A program made the translations under genes and the position numbers. The notes below the pieces were generated by a model. It saw only the letters and a list, made by a program, of their open reading frames with translations, did no database searches and was not told the origin of the DNA. 64,000 bases of DNA from Zoogloea sp041917255 (GTDB lineage: Bacteria > Pseudomonadota > Gammaproteobacteria > Burkholderiales > Rhodocyclaceae), in assembly GCA_041917255.1 (NCBI GenBank), contig JAYRYA010000011.1, forward strand, positions 1 to 64,000. Direction: 5' to 3'. Positions 1 through 8,069 of this stretch are shown here, one piece after another; positions within the stretch are counted from its first letter, which is position 1, and the number at the start of each line of letters is the position of its first letter.

Positions 1-147
1 GTTCGTATCGGCAATCAGGCCGTGCGCGAGGCGCAAACCCGGAATCGGCAACTGGGTATCCCCAATTGGTATTCCCTGAACGGCAAGCTCGTCAGTGACG
101 CCCCGCAAGTTCCGATCAAGCCTGCACCGGGGGCGAAAGCCCGCTGA
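1..147 (+). CDS. C-terminal tail of a small unrecognised protein (5' end outside window)
   Basis: Frame 1 is open from the left edge to a TGA at 145-147 and gives 48 residues beginning VRIGNQAVREAQ and containing RQLGIPNWYSLNGKLV. It ends 14 bases before hsdR on the same strand, so the two are probably co-transcribed. The amphipathic stretch with a GIPNWYS turn looks like a small accessory protein of the kind found beside restriction genes, but I cannot name a family. The start lies to the left of the window. No function is assigned. Confidence 0.5.
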   Translation, partial: VRIGNQAVREAQTRNRQLGIPNWYSLNGKLVSDAPQVPIKPAPGAKAR

Positions 148-161
148 CTGCAGGTCTCTCC

Positions 162-3100
162 ATGACCGAAGACCAGCTCGAACAGGAAGCCCTCGGCTGG
201 CTGGCCGAGGTGGGTTACACGCCGCTCCGCGGCCCGGAGCTGGCCCCGGACGGCGAGCGCCCGGAGCGCAGCAGCTACCAGCAGGTGCTGCTGGTGGAGC
301 GCCTGCGTGCGGCCATCGCCCGCCTCAACCCGCAGCTCACCACCGCGGCGCGGGAAGACGCGCTGCAACAGGTGCGGGATCTGGGCATCCCCGCGCTGCT
401 GTCGGCCAACCGGCGTTTTCATCAGTTGCTGATCACCGGCGTGCCGGTCGAGGTGCAGCGTGGCGGCGAGACGCTGGGCGACTTTGCCCGCCTGATCGAC
501 TGGGCCGATCCATCGAACAACGAATGGCTGGCGATCAACCAGTTCACCGTGAAGGGCCCGCACCACACTCGCCGGCCAGACATCGTGCTCTTCGTGAATG
601 GCCTGCCGCTGGTGGTCATCGAGCTGAAGAACCCGGCCGACGCCAACGCCGACATCTGGAAGGCCTTCGAGCAGCTCCAGACCTACAAGGCCCAGACGCC
701 GGACCTGTTCCAGTACAACGAGGTGCTGGTGATCTCCGACGGCTCGGACGCCCGCATGGGCTCCCTGTCAGCCGATGCCGAGCGCTTCATGCAGTGGCGC
801 ACCATCGACGGCATCGCCCTCGACCCGCTGGGCGAGTTCAACGAGCTGGAGACCCTGATCCGCGGCGTGCTCGCCCCGGCGCTGTTGCTCGATTACCTGC
901 GCTACTTCGTGCTTTTCGAGGACGATGGCGGGCTGGTCAAGAAGATCGCCGGCTACCACCAGTTCCACGCGGTGCGGGCGGCGATCCAGCAGGTGATCGC
1001 GGCCTCCCGCCCCGGCAGCGCCGCGGCCACCAGGGGCAAGGGCGGCGTGGTGTGGCACACCCAGGGCAGTGGCAAGAGCATCACGATGACCTGCTTCGCC
1101 GCGCGGGTGATGCAGGCCACGGCGATGGAGAACCCCACCATCGTGGTCATCACCGACCGCAACGACCTGGACGGCCAGCTCTTCGGCGTGTTCTCGCTGG
1201 CCCAGGATCTGCTGCGCGAGCAGCCGGTGCAGGCAGGCACCCGGCAGGATCTGCGCCGGCTGCTGGCCAAGCGCCCGTCCGGCGGCATCGTGTTTGCGAC
1301 GATCCAGAAGTTCATGCCGGGCGAGGACGAGGACGTCTTTCCGCTGCTCTCGGACCGGCACAACATCGTGGTCATCGCCGACGAAGCCCACCGCACCCAG
1401 TACGGCTTCGAGGCGAAGCTCAAGACCTTCAAGCCCAGGGCCAGCGCCAACGACGCCGAGGGCCGGCTGGCCGCCGAGCCCCGGGCGGCCTATGTGGTCG
1501 GCTACGCCCAGCACCTGCGCGACGCGCTGCCCAACGCCACCTTCGTGGCCTTCACCGGCACGCCGGTATCCAGCGAGGACCGCGACACCCGCGCGGTGTT
1601 CGGCGACTACATCCACATCTACGACATGCAGCAGGCCAAGGAAGACGGCGCCACGGTGGCGATCTACTTCGAGTCACGCCTGGCCAAGCTGTCGCTGAAG
1701 GCCGACGAACTGCCCCACATCGATGACGAGGTGGACGAGCTGGCCGAGGACGAGGAGGAAAGCCAGCAGGCCCGCCTGAAGAGCAAGTGGGCGGCGCTGG
1801 AGAAGGTTGTCGGCGCCGAACCCCGCATCGCCAGCGTGGCGGCCGATCTGGTGGCCCACTTCGAGGAGCGCAACCAAGCCATCATCGGGCAAACGCGAGG
1901 CAAGGCGATGGTGGTGGCGATGAGCCGCGACATCTGCGTACATCTCTACAACGAGATCGTGAAACGCCGGCCCGAGTGGCACGACGCCGACCCCGAGAAG
2001 GGCGCGATCAAGATCGTGATGACGGGATCGGCCAGCGACAAGGCGCTGCTGCGCCCGCACCTCTACAGCAAGCAGGTCAAGAAGCGCCTGGAGAAGCGCT
2101 TCAAGGACCCGGCCGACCCGCTGCGGCTGGTGATCGTGCGGGACATGTGGCTGACCGGCTTTGACGCGCCCTGCGTGCATACCTTGTACGTGGACAAGCC
2201 CATGAAGGGTCACAACCTCATGCAGGCCATCGCCCGGGTGAACCGCGTCTTCAAGGACAAACAGGGCGGGCTGGTGGTGGACTACATCGGCATCGCCAAC
2301 GAGCTGAAGTCGGCCCTCAAGGACTACACCGCCAGCAAGGGCCGCGGCCGCCCGACGGTGGATGCGGCCGAGGCGTACGCCGTGCTGGAGGAGAAGCTCG
2401 ACATCCTGCGCGGGCTGCTCCACGGATTCGACTACGCCGACTTCCTGACTGCCGGTCACAAGCGCCTGGCCGGTGCGGCCAACCACGTGCTGGGCATCAA
2501 GGACGGCAAGAAGCGCTTCGCCGACCAGGCGGTGGCCATGTCCAAGGCCTTCACCCTGTGCTGCACGCTGGACGAGGCCAAGGCAGTGCGCGAGGAGGTC
2601 GCCTTCTTCCAGGCGGTGAAGGTGATCCTCACCAAGCGCGACCTGACCCACAAGAAGAAGACCGACGAGGAGCGCGAGCTGGCGATCCGCCAGATCATCG
2701 GCTCGGCGGTGGTGTCGGAAGATGTGGTGGATGTGTTCGAGGCGGTGGGCCTCGACAAGCCGAACATCGGCATCCTCGACGACGCATTCCTGGCCGAGGT
2801 GCGCAACCTGCCGGAACGCAATCTGGCCGTCGAGTTGCTGGAGCGCCTGCTGGAAGGCGAGATCAAGAGCCGCTTTGCGGGCAACGTGGTGCAGGAGAAG
2901 AAGTTCTCCGAGCTGCTGGCCAACGTGGTCAAGCGTTACCAGAACCGCGCCATCGAGACCGCCCAGGTGATCGAGGAGCTGATCGAGATGGCGAAGAAGT
3001 TCCACGCCGCCGCCGCCCGCGGCGAGGAACTGGGCCTCTCCGAAGACGAGATCCGCTTCTACGACGCGCTGGCCAATAACGAATCGGCGGTGCGCGAACT

Positions 3101-3323
3101 CTCTGACGAGACGCTGAAGAAGATCGCCCACGAACTCACCGAGAACCTGCGTAACAACCTGACCGTGGATTGGTCGGAGCGCGAGAGCGTGCGCGCCAAG
3201 CTGCGCCTGATGGTCAAGCGCATCCTGCGCAAGTACAAATACCCGCCCGACCAGCAGGAAGGGGCAGTGGAGCTGGTGCTCCAGCAGGCGAAGGCGCTGG
3301 GCGAGGCGTGGATGGGGGCGTGA
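162..3323 (+). CDS. hsdR: Type I restriction enzyme R (HsdR) subunit
   Basis: This 1053-residue protein is the ATP-dependent motor and nuclease of a type I restriction-modification complex (HsdR2M2S). The N-terminal PD-(D/E)xK nuclease is visible around residues 138-158 as PDIVLF followed by VVIELK. The Walker A motif GSGKS is near residue 302, the DEAH box (ADEAHRTQYG) near 407, and FTGTP (motif III) near 465. A second RecA-like lobe with GFDAPCVHTLYVDKP and QAIARVNR follows near 670-700, and the helical C-terminal part ends in EAWMGA. Length matches HsdR proteins. The ATG at 162 follows a GGTCTCTCC spacer. hsdM and hsdS are not in the window and are presumably upstream on the left. The gene is intact, so the system could be active if those partners exist. 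Confidence 0.95.
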   Translation: MTEDQLEQEALGWLAEVGYTPLRGPELAPDGERPERSSYQQVLLVERLRAAIARLNPQLTTAAREDALQQVRDLGIPALLSANRRFHQLLITGVPVEVQRGGETLGDFARLIDWADPSNNEWLAINQFTVKGPHHTRRPDIVLFVNGLPLVVIELKNPADANADIWKAFEQLQTYKAQTPDLFQYNEVLVISDGSDARMGSLSADAERFMQWRTIDGIALDPLGEFNELETLIRGVLAPALLLDYLRYFVLFEDDGGLVKKIAGYHQFHAVRAAIQQVIAASRPGSAAATRGKGGVVWHTQGSGKSITMTCFAARVMQATAMENPTIVVITDRNDLDGQLFGVFSLAQDLLREQPVQAGTRQDLRRLLAKRPSGGIVFATIQKFMPGEDEDVFPLLSDRHNIVVIADEAHRTQYGFEAKLKTFKPRASANDAEGRLAAEPRAAYVVGYAQHLRDALPNATFVAFTGTPVSSEDRDTRAVFGDYIHIYDMQQAKEDGATVAIYFESRLAKLSLKADELPHIDDEVDELAEDEEESQQARLKSKWAALEKVVGAEPRIASVAADLVAHFEERNQAIIGQTRGKAMVVAMSRDICVHLYNEIVKRRPEWHDADPEKGAIKIVMTGSASDKALLRPHLYSKQVKKRLEKRFKDPADPLRLVIVRDMWLTGFDAPCVHTLYVDKPMKGHNLMQAIARVNRVFKDKQGGLVVDYIGIANELKSALKDYTASKGRGRPTVDAAEAYAVLEEKLDILRGLLHGFDYADFLTAGHKRLAGAANHVLGIKDGKKRFADQAVAMSKAFTLCCTLDEAKAVREEVAFFQAVKVILTKRDLTHKKKTDEERELAIRQIIGSAVVSEDVVDVFEAVGLDKPNIGILDDAFLAEVRNLPERNLAVELLERLLEGEIKSRFAGNVVQEKKFSELLANVVKRYQNRAIETAQVIEELIEMAKKFHAAAARGEELGLSEDEIRFYDALANNESAVRELSDETLKKIAHELTENLRNNLTVDWSERESVRAKLRLMVKRILRKYKYPPDQQEGAVELVLQQAKALGEAWMGA

Positions 3324-3360
3324 TCGGCAGACGGACTTCAGTCTGACCCACGGGGCGGGG

Positions 3361-3633
3361 GGTGATCTTTCATCGACCGAGAGTGATTGCCACCCTCTGC
3401 CGCCTCATTATTAGGCGACGCTGCCTAATTTTTAGGCGACCGAGAGTAATCGGCACCCTCGATTGCCTAACTTTTGGGCGACGTCACCTAAGGTTTGGGC
3501 AGCGCTGCCTAAATATTGCGCGGCACTGCCTAAGAATTAGGCAGCAGAGGATAACTGAGCCCCTCGGTCGCCTATTTGTTAGGTAATCGGGGGACTCGAT
3601 TACCCCCTCCCGGATCGGCCTACAGGGAGGGTG
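3361..3633. repeat. 21-bp-periodic array A of short palindromes
   Basis: The 320-base gap between hsdR and hflX is filled by about 13 degenerate units with an exact 21-base period (starts at 3361, 3382, 3403, 3424, 3445, 3466, 3487, 3508, 3529, 3550, 3571, 3592, 3613). Seven units begin with a 5-3-5 inverted repeat of the form CCTAA-N3-TTRGG, perfect at 3424-3436 and 3529-3541. At 3526-3544 the symmetry extends to 8-3-8. A second unit type, RGTRATYG..CACCCTC, occurs at 3382 and 3445, with a diverged relative at 3550. The right end carries hairpins GGTAATCG/CGATTACC and CCCTCCC/GGGAGGG. The reading frame encodes degenerate 7-residue repeats, which any 21-bp repeat would do. I see no promoter or gene in it. 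Confidence 0.8.
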
Positions 3634-3643
3634 CGGGACCTTC

Positions 3644-4948
3644 TCAAGCTTCGCCGATCTGCGCCCGCAGCTTCTCCAGCACATCCGCCTCGGTGCGCAC
3701 GTGGAAGAACGCCCCGTTTTCGTCGGCCCGCTCTTCGAGCACCTGGCAGTTGGCAAACACCGCCTGGCGCAGGTGCTGGGCGGACCAGGGCAGGAACAGC
3801 TCGGCTTCGACCAGATCGCGCTGGAAGACGCTGACGATGGTGCCGTGCAGGCGCATCACGTCGTCGGGGCGGCGGGCGCTCATCACGATGCAGCCGGGGT
3901 AGCGGGCCTGGAGCGCGGCGGCGTGTTCGGCCTGGGCTTCGGCGTCGCCCACGTGGTCGATCTTGTTGAAGATGCGGATGCGGGGCACTTCGTCGGCGCC
4001 GATCTCGGCGAGCACGGTGTCGGTGACTTCCAGCTGGCGCTCGAAGCCGGGGTCGCTGGCGTCGATCACATGGAGCAGCAGCTCGGCTTCGAGGGCTTCG
4101 TCCAGGGTCGATTTGAAGGACGCGACGAGGCCGTGGGGCAGGTTCTTGATGAAGCCGACGGTGTCGCTCACCAGCACGCGGGGCACGCTCTCGGGGTAGA
4201 GGACGCGCACCGTGGTGTCGAGGGTCGCAAACAGCTTGTTGGCCACCAGCACCTCGCTGCCGGTGAGGGCGCGCATCAGGGTGGATTTGCCGGCGTTGGT
4301 GTAGCCCACCAGCGCCACGCTGGCGAGGCCACGGCTGCCCTGGCGGCGGGCGCGCTGGGTCTTGCGCTCGGCGTCCATGGCAACGATTTCCTGCTGCAGC
4401 TCGGCGATGCGGTCGCGGATCTTGCGGCGGTCGAGCTCGGTGAGGGATTCGCCCGAGCCGCGGCCACCGCCACCGCCCCGCTGGCGCCCCTGGGATCCGG
4501 CCAGCTTGGCCATCTCGCGCAGGCGCGGCGCCATGTAGCCGAGGCGGGCGATCTCCACCTGGGCCTTGGCGGCGCGGGAGCGGGCGTTGCGGTGGAAGAT
4601 CTCGAGGATGACCATGGTGCGGTCCATCACCTCGCAGCCCACTTCGACCTCCAGGTTGCGCGCCTGGGAGGGCGACAGCTCGTGATCCACCAGCACGAAT
4701 TCGATCTCGCGGCCGTCGTCGCCGGCCACGTAGTCGCGAACCTCCTGCCGCTTGCCGGCGCCCAGATAGGCTGCGGTGTCGAAGGTGGTGCGCTTCTGGA
4801 CGAAGTTGTGCACCACCTGCAGACCCAGGGTCTTGGCGAGTTCGCGCAGCTCGGCGAGGGAAGCGTCGAACTCGAAATCGGGTACATTGGGCAGCTGGAC
4901 GGCCGCGATCACGGCGTAGATGGGGGTGTCTCGGGCTTCGGTGTGCAT
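3644..4948 (-). CDS. hflX: GTPase HflX
   Basis: HflX is a ribosome-associated GTPase that rescues or splits stalled ribosomes under stress. The 434-residue protein has the N-terminal HflX domain (VQLP, then YLGAGKRQEV and VDHELSPSQARNLE), a Gly-rich linker (QRGGGGGRGSGES), and the GTPase domain with G1 GYTNAGKST, G3 DTVGFIKNLPH and G4 NKIDH. The chosen ATG at 4948 gives MHTEARDTPIYAVIAA and the family-typical length. The frame stays open far upstream, but that part is out-of-frame composition over a gene on the other strand. hfq and hflK/C, the usual neighbours, are absent, so the gene is displaced here. It runs towards array A. Confidence 0.95.
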   Translation of the reverse strand: MHTEARDTPIYAVIAAVQLPNVPDFEFDASLAELRELAKTLGLQVVHNFVQKRTTFDTAAYLGAGKRQEVRDYVAGDDGREIEFVLVDHELSPSQARNLEVEVGCEVMDRTMVILEIFHRNARSRAAKAQVEIARLGYMAPRLREMAKLAGSQGRQRGGGGGRGSGESLTELDRRKIRDRIAELQQEIVAMDAERKTQRARRQGSRGLASVALVGYTNAGKSTLMRALTGSEVLVANKLFATLDTTVRVLYPESVPRVLVSDTVGFIKNLPHGLVASFKSTLDEALEAELLLHVIDASDPGFERQLEVTDTVLAEIGADEVPRIRIFNKIDHVGDAEAQAEHAAALQARYPGCIVMSARRPDDVMRLHGTIVSVFQRDLVEAELFLPWSAQHLRQAVFANCQVLEERADENGAFFHVRTEADVLEKLRAQIGEA

Positions 4949-5128
4949 GCGGCGCGGCGGCGTGTCTCGATTGGGCAAAGGCGGAGTGTACCCGTCGGCG
5001 GGGTGGTCGGCGGCGAAGTTGCCGGAGAATGCCGCCGCCCACCCGCCCCCCGCCCCGACGCGCGGCTTGACCGGGCACTCCGCGCAGCGTAAACCAGTGC
5101 GGCACACCGACCCCGCGCGGAGTTCTCC

Positions 5129-6343
5129 ATGCCCCTCACGTCCTTTCTGAAACGCGCCTTCGCGCGCACCCGGCAGCAGCTCACCCGTCTCGACGACCAG
5201 CCCCTTGGCCGCGCGACGCTGCTGATCGTGCTGTTCCTCGACCTGTTCATCCTGGTGTCGATCTTCGACGGGCTGGACGCCCACACCCGCCAGCTCACCA
5301 CGCCCGACGAAGCCATCCCCCCCACCTGCCGCGCGCTCGTCATCGACCGGGACTGGAACCCCGCCAACCGCGTCGACCGCCTGGCGACGCTGGTCACCAC
5401 CCGCCGTGCCAGCCCCTACCCCCACGCCGCCGACAAGGCCGACCTGCACCCCACCTGCGCGCCCTATCTTGCGCGAATCGACACGATCGAGGCCGACGCA
5501 GGCCTCAGCCGGCTCTTCGAGACCCGTGACGCCCAGGTGCGCGAGACCCGCGAACTGCAGCTCGCCATCGACCGCCTGAAGGGCGCCTACGACACCTCGC
5601 TCCTCGAACGCATGGCCGGCAGCGAGCCCGGCCCGGCCCCGGTGGCCGCCAGCAAGGCCGACTTTCATGCCAAGGCCGCCGCCCTCGACGCCCTGAAGGC
5701 GCGCACCGCGGCCATCGAGCAGACCCTCGGCGAGCACCCGGACATCCGCGCCCTGTGGGCCGCCCTCGACGCCCGGCCGGACGCCGAACGCGATGCCCTG
5801 CTGGATGACCTGCGCCGGATGAACTTCTGGTTCCCGGTGAAGCTGCTGGGGATGCAGCTCATCTTCCTGCTGCCCCTGTTCGCGGCCTTCCTGGCCTGGA
5901 ACAGCGCCAGCATCCGCCACGGCCGCGGCCTGCAGACGCTGGTCTCGGCGCACCTGCTGGTGGTGAGCTTCATCCCGATCTTCTGCCGGATCGTCGAGAC
6001 CCTTTACCGGATCATCCCGCGCAAGTTCCTCACGGCGCTGTTCGACTTCCTGGAAGCCTTCAAGCTGGTGGCGATCTGGCACTACCTGATGATGGCCGTT
6101 GTGATCGCCGCGGCGCTGGTGGTGATCCACCTGTTTCAGAAGAAGCTCTTCTCCCGCGAACGCCTGCTGGAGCGGCGCATCACCCGCGGCGAATGCCAGG
6201 GCTGTGGCCGGCATCTTCCCGGCGAATGCTCGGCCTGCCCCATTTGCGGCTACGCCCAGTACCGCCCTTGCCCCCACTGCCGTGGCGTGATGCACCGGCA
6301 TGCCCCCTTCTGCCGCCACTGCGGCCAGCCCGCCGAAGGCTGA
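5129..6343 (+). CDS. Multi-pass membrane protein with C-terminal zinc ribbons, function unknown
   Basis: This 404-residue protein is unrecognised. Hydrophobic segments are visible at about 29-47, 231-257, 269-287 and 310-336. Between the first two lies a long, charged, probably extracytoplasmic or coiled region (about residues 50-230). The last 45 residues are cysteine-rich: CQGCG, then CSACPICG, CPHCRG and CRHCG. They look like two or three tandem zinc ribbons, of the sort found at the end of membrane-bound chaperone-like or sensor proteins. It starts with the ATG at 5129 and ends 17 bases before yjbQ, so the two may be co-transcribed. It is divergent from hflX across a 180-bp spacer. The architecture argues for a real protein; no reaction is proposed. 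Confidence 0.8.
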   Translation: MPLTSFLKRAFARTRQQLTRLDDQPLGRATLLIVLFLDLFILVSIFDGLDAHTRQLTTPDEAIPPTCRALVIDRDWNPANRVDRLATLVTTRRASPYPHAADKADLHPTCAPYLARIDTIEADAGLSRLFETRDAQVRETRELQLAIDRLKGAYDTSLLERMAGSEPGPAPVAASKADFHAKAAALDALKARTAAIEQTLGEHPDIRALWAALDARPDAERDALLDDLRRMNFWFPVKLLGMQLIFLLPLFAAFLAWNSASIRHGRGLQTLVSAHLLVVSFIPIFCRIVETLYRIIPRKFLTALFDFLEAFKLVAIWHYLMMAVVIAAALVVIHLFQKKLFSRERLLERRITRGECQGCGRHLPGECSACPICGYAQYRPCPHCRGVMHRHAPFCRHCGQPAEG

Positions 6344-6360
6344 TCCCCCGAAGGTCCCCC

Positions 6361-6774
6361 ATGCCCCATCAGCACATCCTCAGCTTCACCACCCAGCCCC
6401 GCGCCACCCGCGACATCACCGCCGACGTGGCCGCGGTGGTGCGCGCATCCGGCATCGACTGCGGGCTGGCCCACGTCTTCGTGCAGCACACCAGCTGCTC
6501 GCTGCTCATCACCGAAAACGCCGGCCCGGACGTGCGCCGCGATCTCGAAACCGTCTTCGCCCGCCTCGCCCCCGACGGCGATCCGGCCTACCGGCATGAT
6601 CTGGAAGGCGACGACGACATGGCCGCCCACGCCCGCAGCGTGCTGTCGGACGTGGGACTCACCGTGCCGGTGGGCGGCGGCCGCCTGCTGCTGGGCACCT
6701 GGCAGGGCATCTTCCTGTGGGAACACCGGGTCCAGCGCCACACCCGGCAGGTGGTGGTGACGGTGATGGGCTGA
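6361..6774 (+). CDS. YjbQ/UPF0047 family protein
   Basis: This 137-residue protein belongs to the YjbQ (UPF0047) family, which forms compact trimers and was reported to have weak thiamine-phosphate synthase activity in E. coli. Its physiological role is unsettled. Family hallmarks are HTSCSLLITEN, a central HDLEGDDDMAAH segment containing the conserved Asp/His cluster, and the C-terminal GTWQGIFLWEHR. The ATG at 6361 gives MPHQHILSFTTQPRAT, typical of the family. It follows the zinc-ribbon membrane gene closely on the same strand. Confidence 0.9.
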   Translation: MPHQHILSFTTQPRATRDITADVAAVVRASGIDCGLAHVFVQHTSCSLLITENAGPDVRRDLETVFARLAPDGDPAYRHDLEGDDDMAAHARSVLSDVGLTVPVGGGRLLLGTWQGIFLWEHRVQRHTRQVVVTVMG

Positions 6775-6815
6775 TCGCCCGCACACCGGCCGGGCGCCGG
6801 TGAAAACTGTCGCCT

Positions 6816-6844
6816 TTCTTTACACTTTCCGTGAAATATTTCAC
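6816..6844 (+). promoter_or_regulatory. Probable activator site: TTCTTTACACTT plus a 14-bp palindrome
   Basis: The sequence TTCTTTACACTT (6816-6827) is followed by the perfect palindrome GTGAAATATTTCAC (6831-6844). The element lies about 45-70 bases upstream of the sigma-54 promoter at 6888. The same TTCTTTACACTT, also followed by an inverted repeat, occurs upstream of the other PEP-CTERM gene of this window (41847-41873). This makes it a candidate enhancer-binding site for the sigma-54 activator, possibly a PrsR-type regulator. Confidence 0.55.
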
Positions 6845-6887
6845 GTCGGAATCACAAACCCCAGCGTTTTCATAAACTTCCCATTTT

Positions 6888-6903
6888 GGGCACGCCGATT
6901 GCT
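6888..6903 (+). promoter_or_regulatory. Sigma-54 promoter of the PEP-CTERM gene
   Basis: GGGCACGCCGATTGCT matches the sigma-54 consensus TGGCACG-N4-TTGCW at every defined base except the first, with the correct spacing between the -24 GG and the -12 GC. Transcription would start near 6915, leaving a leader of about 110 bases before the coding region. No better vegetative promoter was seen in the 254-base gap. Confidence 0.75.
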
Positions 6904-7028
6904 CCATACCCATCGTCGCATGAGGGGTATTCGTCATCGCAACGCTGCCCCCTCTTGCGTCGCCCGGTCAAGCGGCGCGGCTGCCGTCACGATCAGCCGC
7001 AACACTCAAGAGGAGGAGAAGCAAGAAA

Positions 7029-7919
7029 ATGACAACACAGTCATCCCTGTTGAAGCGGATCTGCGCCACCGGCCCGATCTGCATTGCATTGTTGTTCGGC
7101 GCCGACCTCGCCACCGCAACGCCGGTGCACGTGGACGCACGAGAGGTCACCATCACCGAAGGCATCAACGGTACGTGGCGCGTCACCAGCGAACTGCGCA
7201 TCACCTCCACCCCCGACCCGCACACCACGCCCGTCGGCGGCCTGTTCAGCTTCACCTCGCTCACCACCTTCACCGGCAGCGCCACCTTCTACACGCCGCT
7301 CTTCCTGCCCGGTTCCCTCCAGGGTGGCGGCACGCCGGCCGCGGGGTCGGACCTCGACAACAGCGGCGTGTACGAGACCGACTGGCGCCTCGCCGGCCCG
7401 GCCGTCTTCGACTATTCCAAGCCCTGGAACATCAGCATCACGTCCAACCGCTCGGTCTGGAATGCCGTCAAGGCAACCCTCCAGGCGAGCCTCGAGCCAA
7501 AGGTGAGCATTGACGGCGTCGAAGTGTCGGGCGCCGGCGTCGGCGCCAACCTCGAGCTCGTTCATGCCCCTAACAGCTCGCCGTCGTACCGGACCATCGC
7601 CGGCGCCAGCCTGTTCGAACTGCTGCTCACGCCCACCAGCGACGGCATCGGCTTCTTCGCGTCCGGCGGCCAGATCCAGATCGACGGCTGGGCACGGGAT
7701 ACCGCCCTGGGCCTGTCCACCCTCAGCTACGACAACCCCGTCTGGCTGAGCGGCGAAGGCTTCCTGGTGGACGACTTCACCCGGGCCAACGACCCGGGCA
7801 TGCTCACCACCCGGGTGCTCGACGAGAACACCTCGGTGCCCGAGCCCAGCACCCTGCTCCTCGCGCTGATGGGCGGGCTTGCGCTGACGCGCATGGCGAG
7901 ACGCACCGCGACACGCTGA
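7029..7919 (+). CDS. PEP-CTERM sorting-signal protein
   Basis: This 296-residue exported protein has a signal peptide (about residues 1-30, ending ADLATA), a beta-rich body without a recognised enzyme domain, and a classic PEP-CTERM tail. The tail consists of VPEPST, a hydrophobic stretch (LLLALMGGLALT) and the basic end RMARRTATR. In this class the tail is recognised by exosortase (EpsH) and the protein is linked to exopolysaccharide or floc formation. No exosortase is present in this window. The start is preceded by AAGAGGAGAAGCAAGAAA, a good ribosome-binding site. The upstream region carries a strong sigma-54 promoter and an activator-like palindrome. Confidence 0.85.
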   Translation: MTTQSSLLKRICATGPICIALLFGADLATATPVHVDAREVTITEGINGTWRVTSELRITSTPDPHTTPVGGLFSFTSLTTFTGSATFYTPLFLPGSLQGGGTPAAGSDLDNSGVYETDWRLAGPAVFDYSKPWNISITSNRSVWNAVKATLQASLEPKVSIDGVEVSGAGVGANLELVHAPNSSPSYRTIAGASLFELLLTPTSDGIGFFASGGQIQIDGWARDTALGLSTLSYDNPVWLSGEGFLVDDFTRANDPGMLTTRVLDENTSVPEPSTLLLALMGGLALTRMARRTATR

Positions 7920-8069
7920 ACCACCCCGGCCGGCGGATGGCGGCCCCGCCGGCCTGCAGACGCAAACATGCCACAGCCTTCACGGCCCCCGGAAAGACGA
8001 GGTGCTATGCTCGCCGGGTTCGCCGTGAGGCCCCCGCGCCCCGGCTCATGCGTCTTCCGGAGTACCGCC

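Noticed and set aside
3362..3586. Heptad-repeat peptide encoded in array A
   Set aside because: Any 21-bp-periodic DNA yields 7-residue repeats; there is no ribosome-binding site, and the DNA palindromes explain the pattern better.
3361..3633. Plasmid-type replication origin (iterons)
   Set aside because: The period fits iterons, but no rep gene, DnaA box cluster or partition gene is nearby.
4949..6319. Long upstream extension of the hflX reading frame on the minus strand (would give an 891-residue protein)
   Set aside because: It covers the zinc-ribbon membrane gene on the other strand, is His/Gly-rich shadow composition, and HflX has its normal length from 4948.
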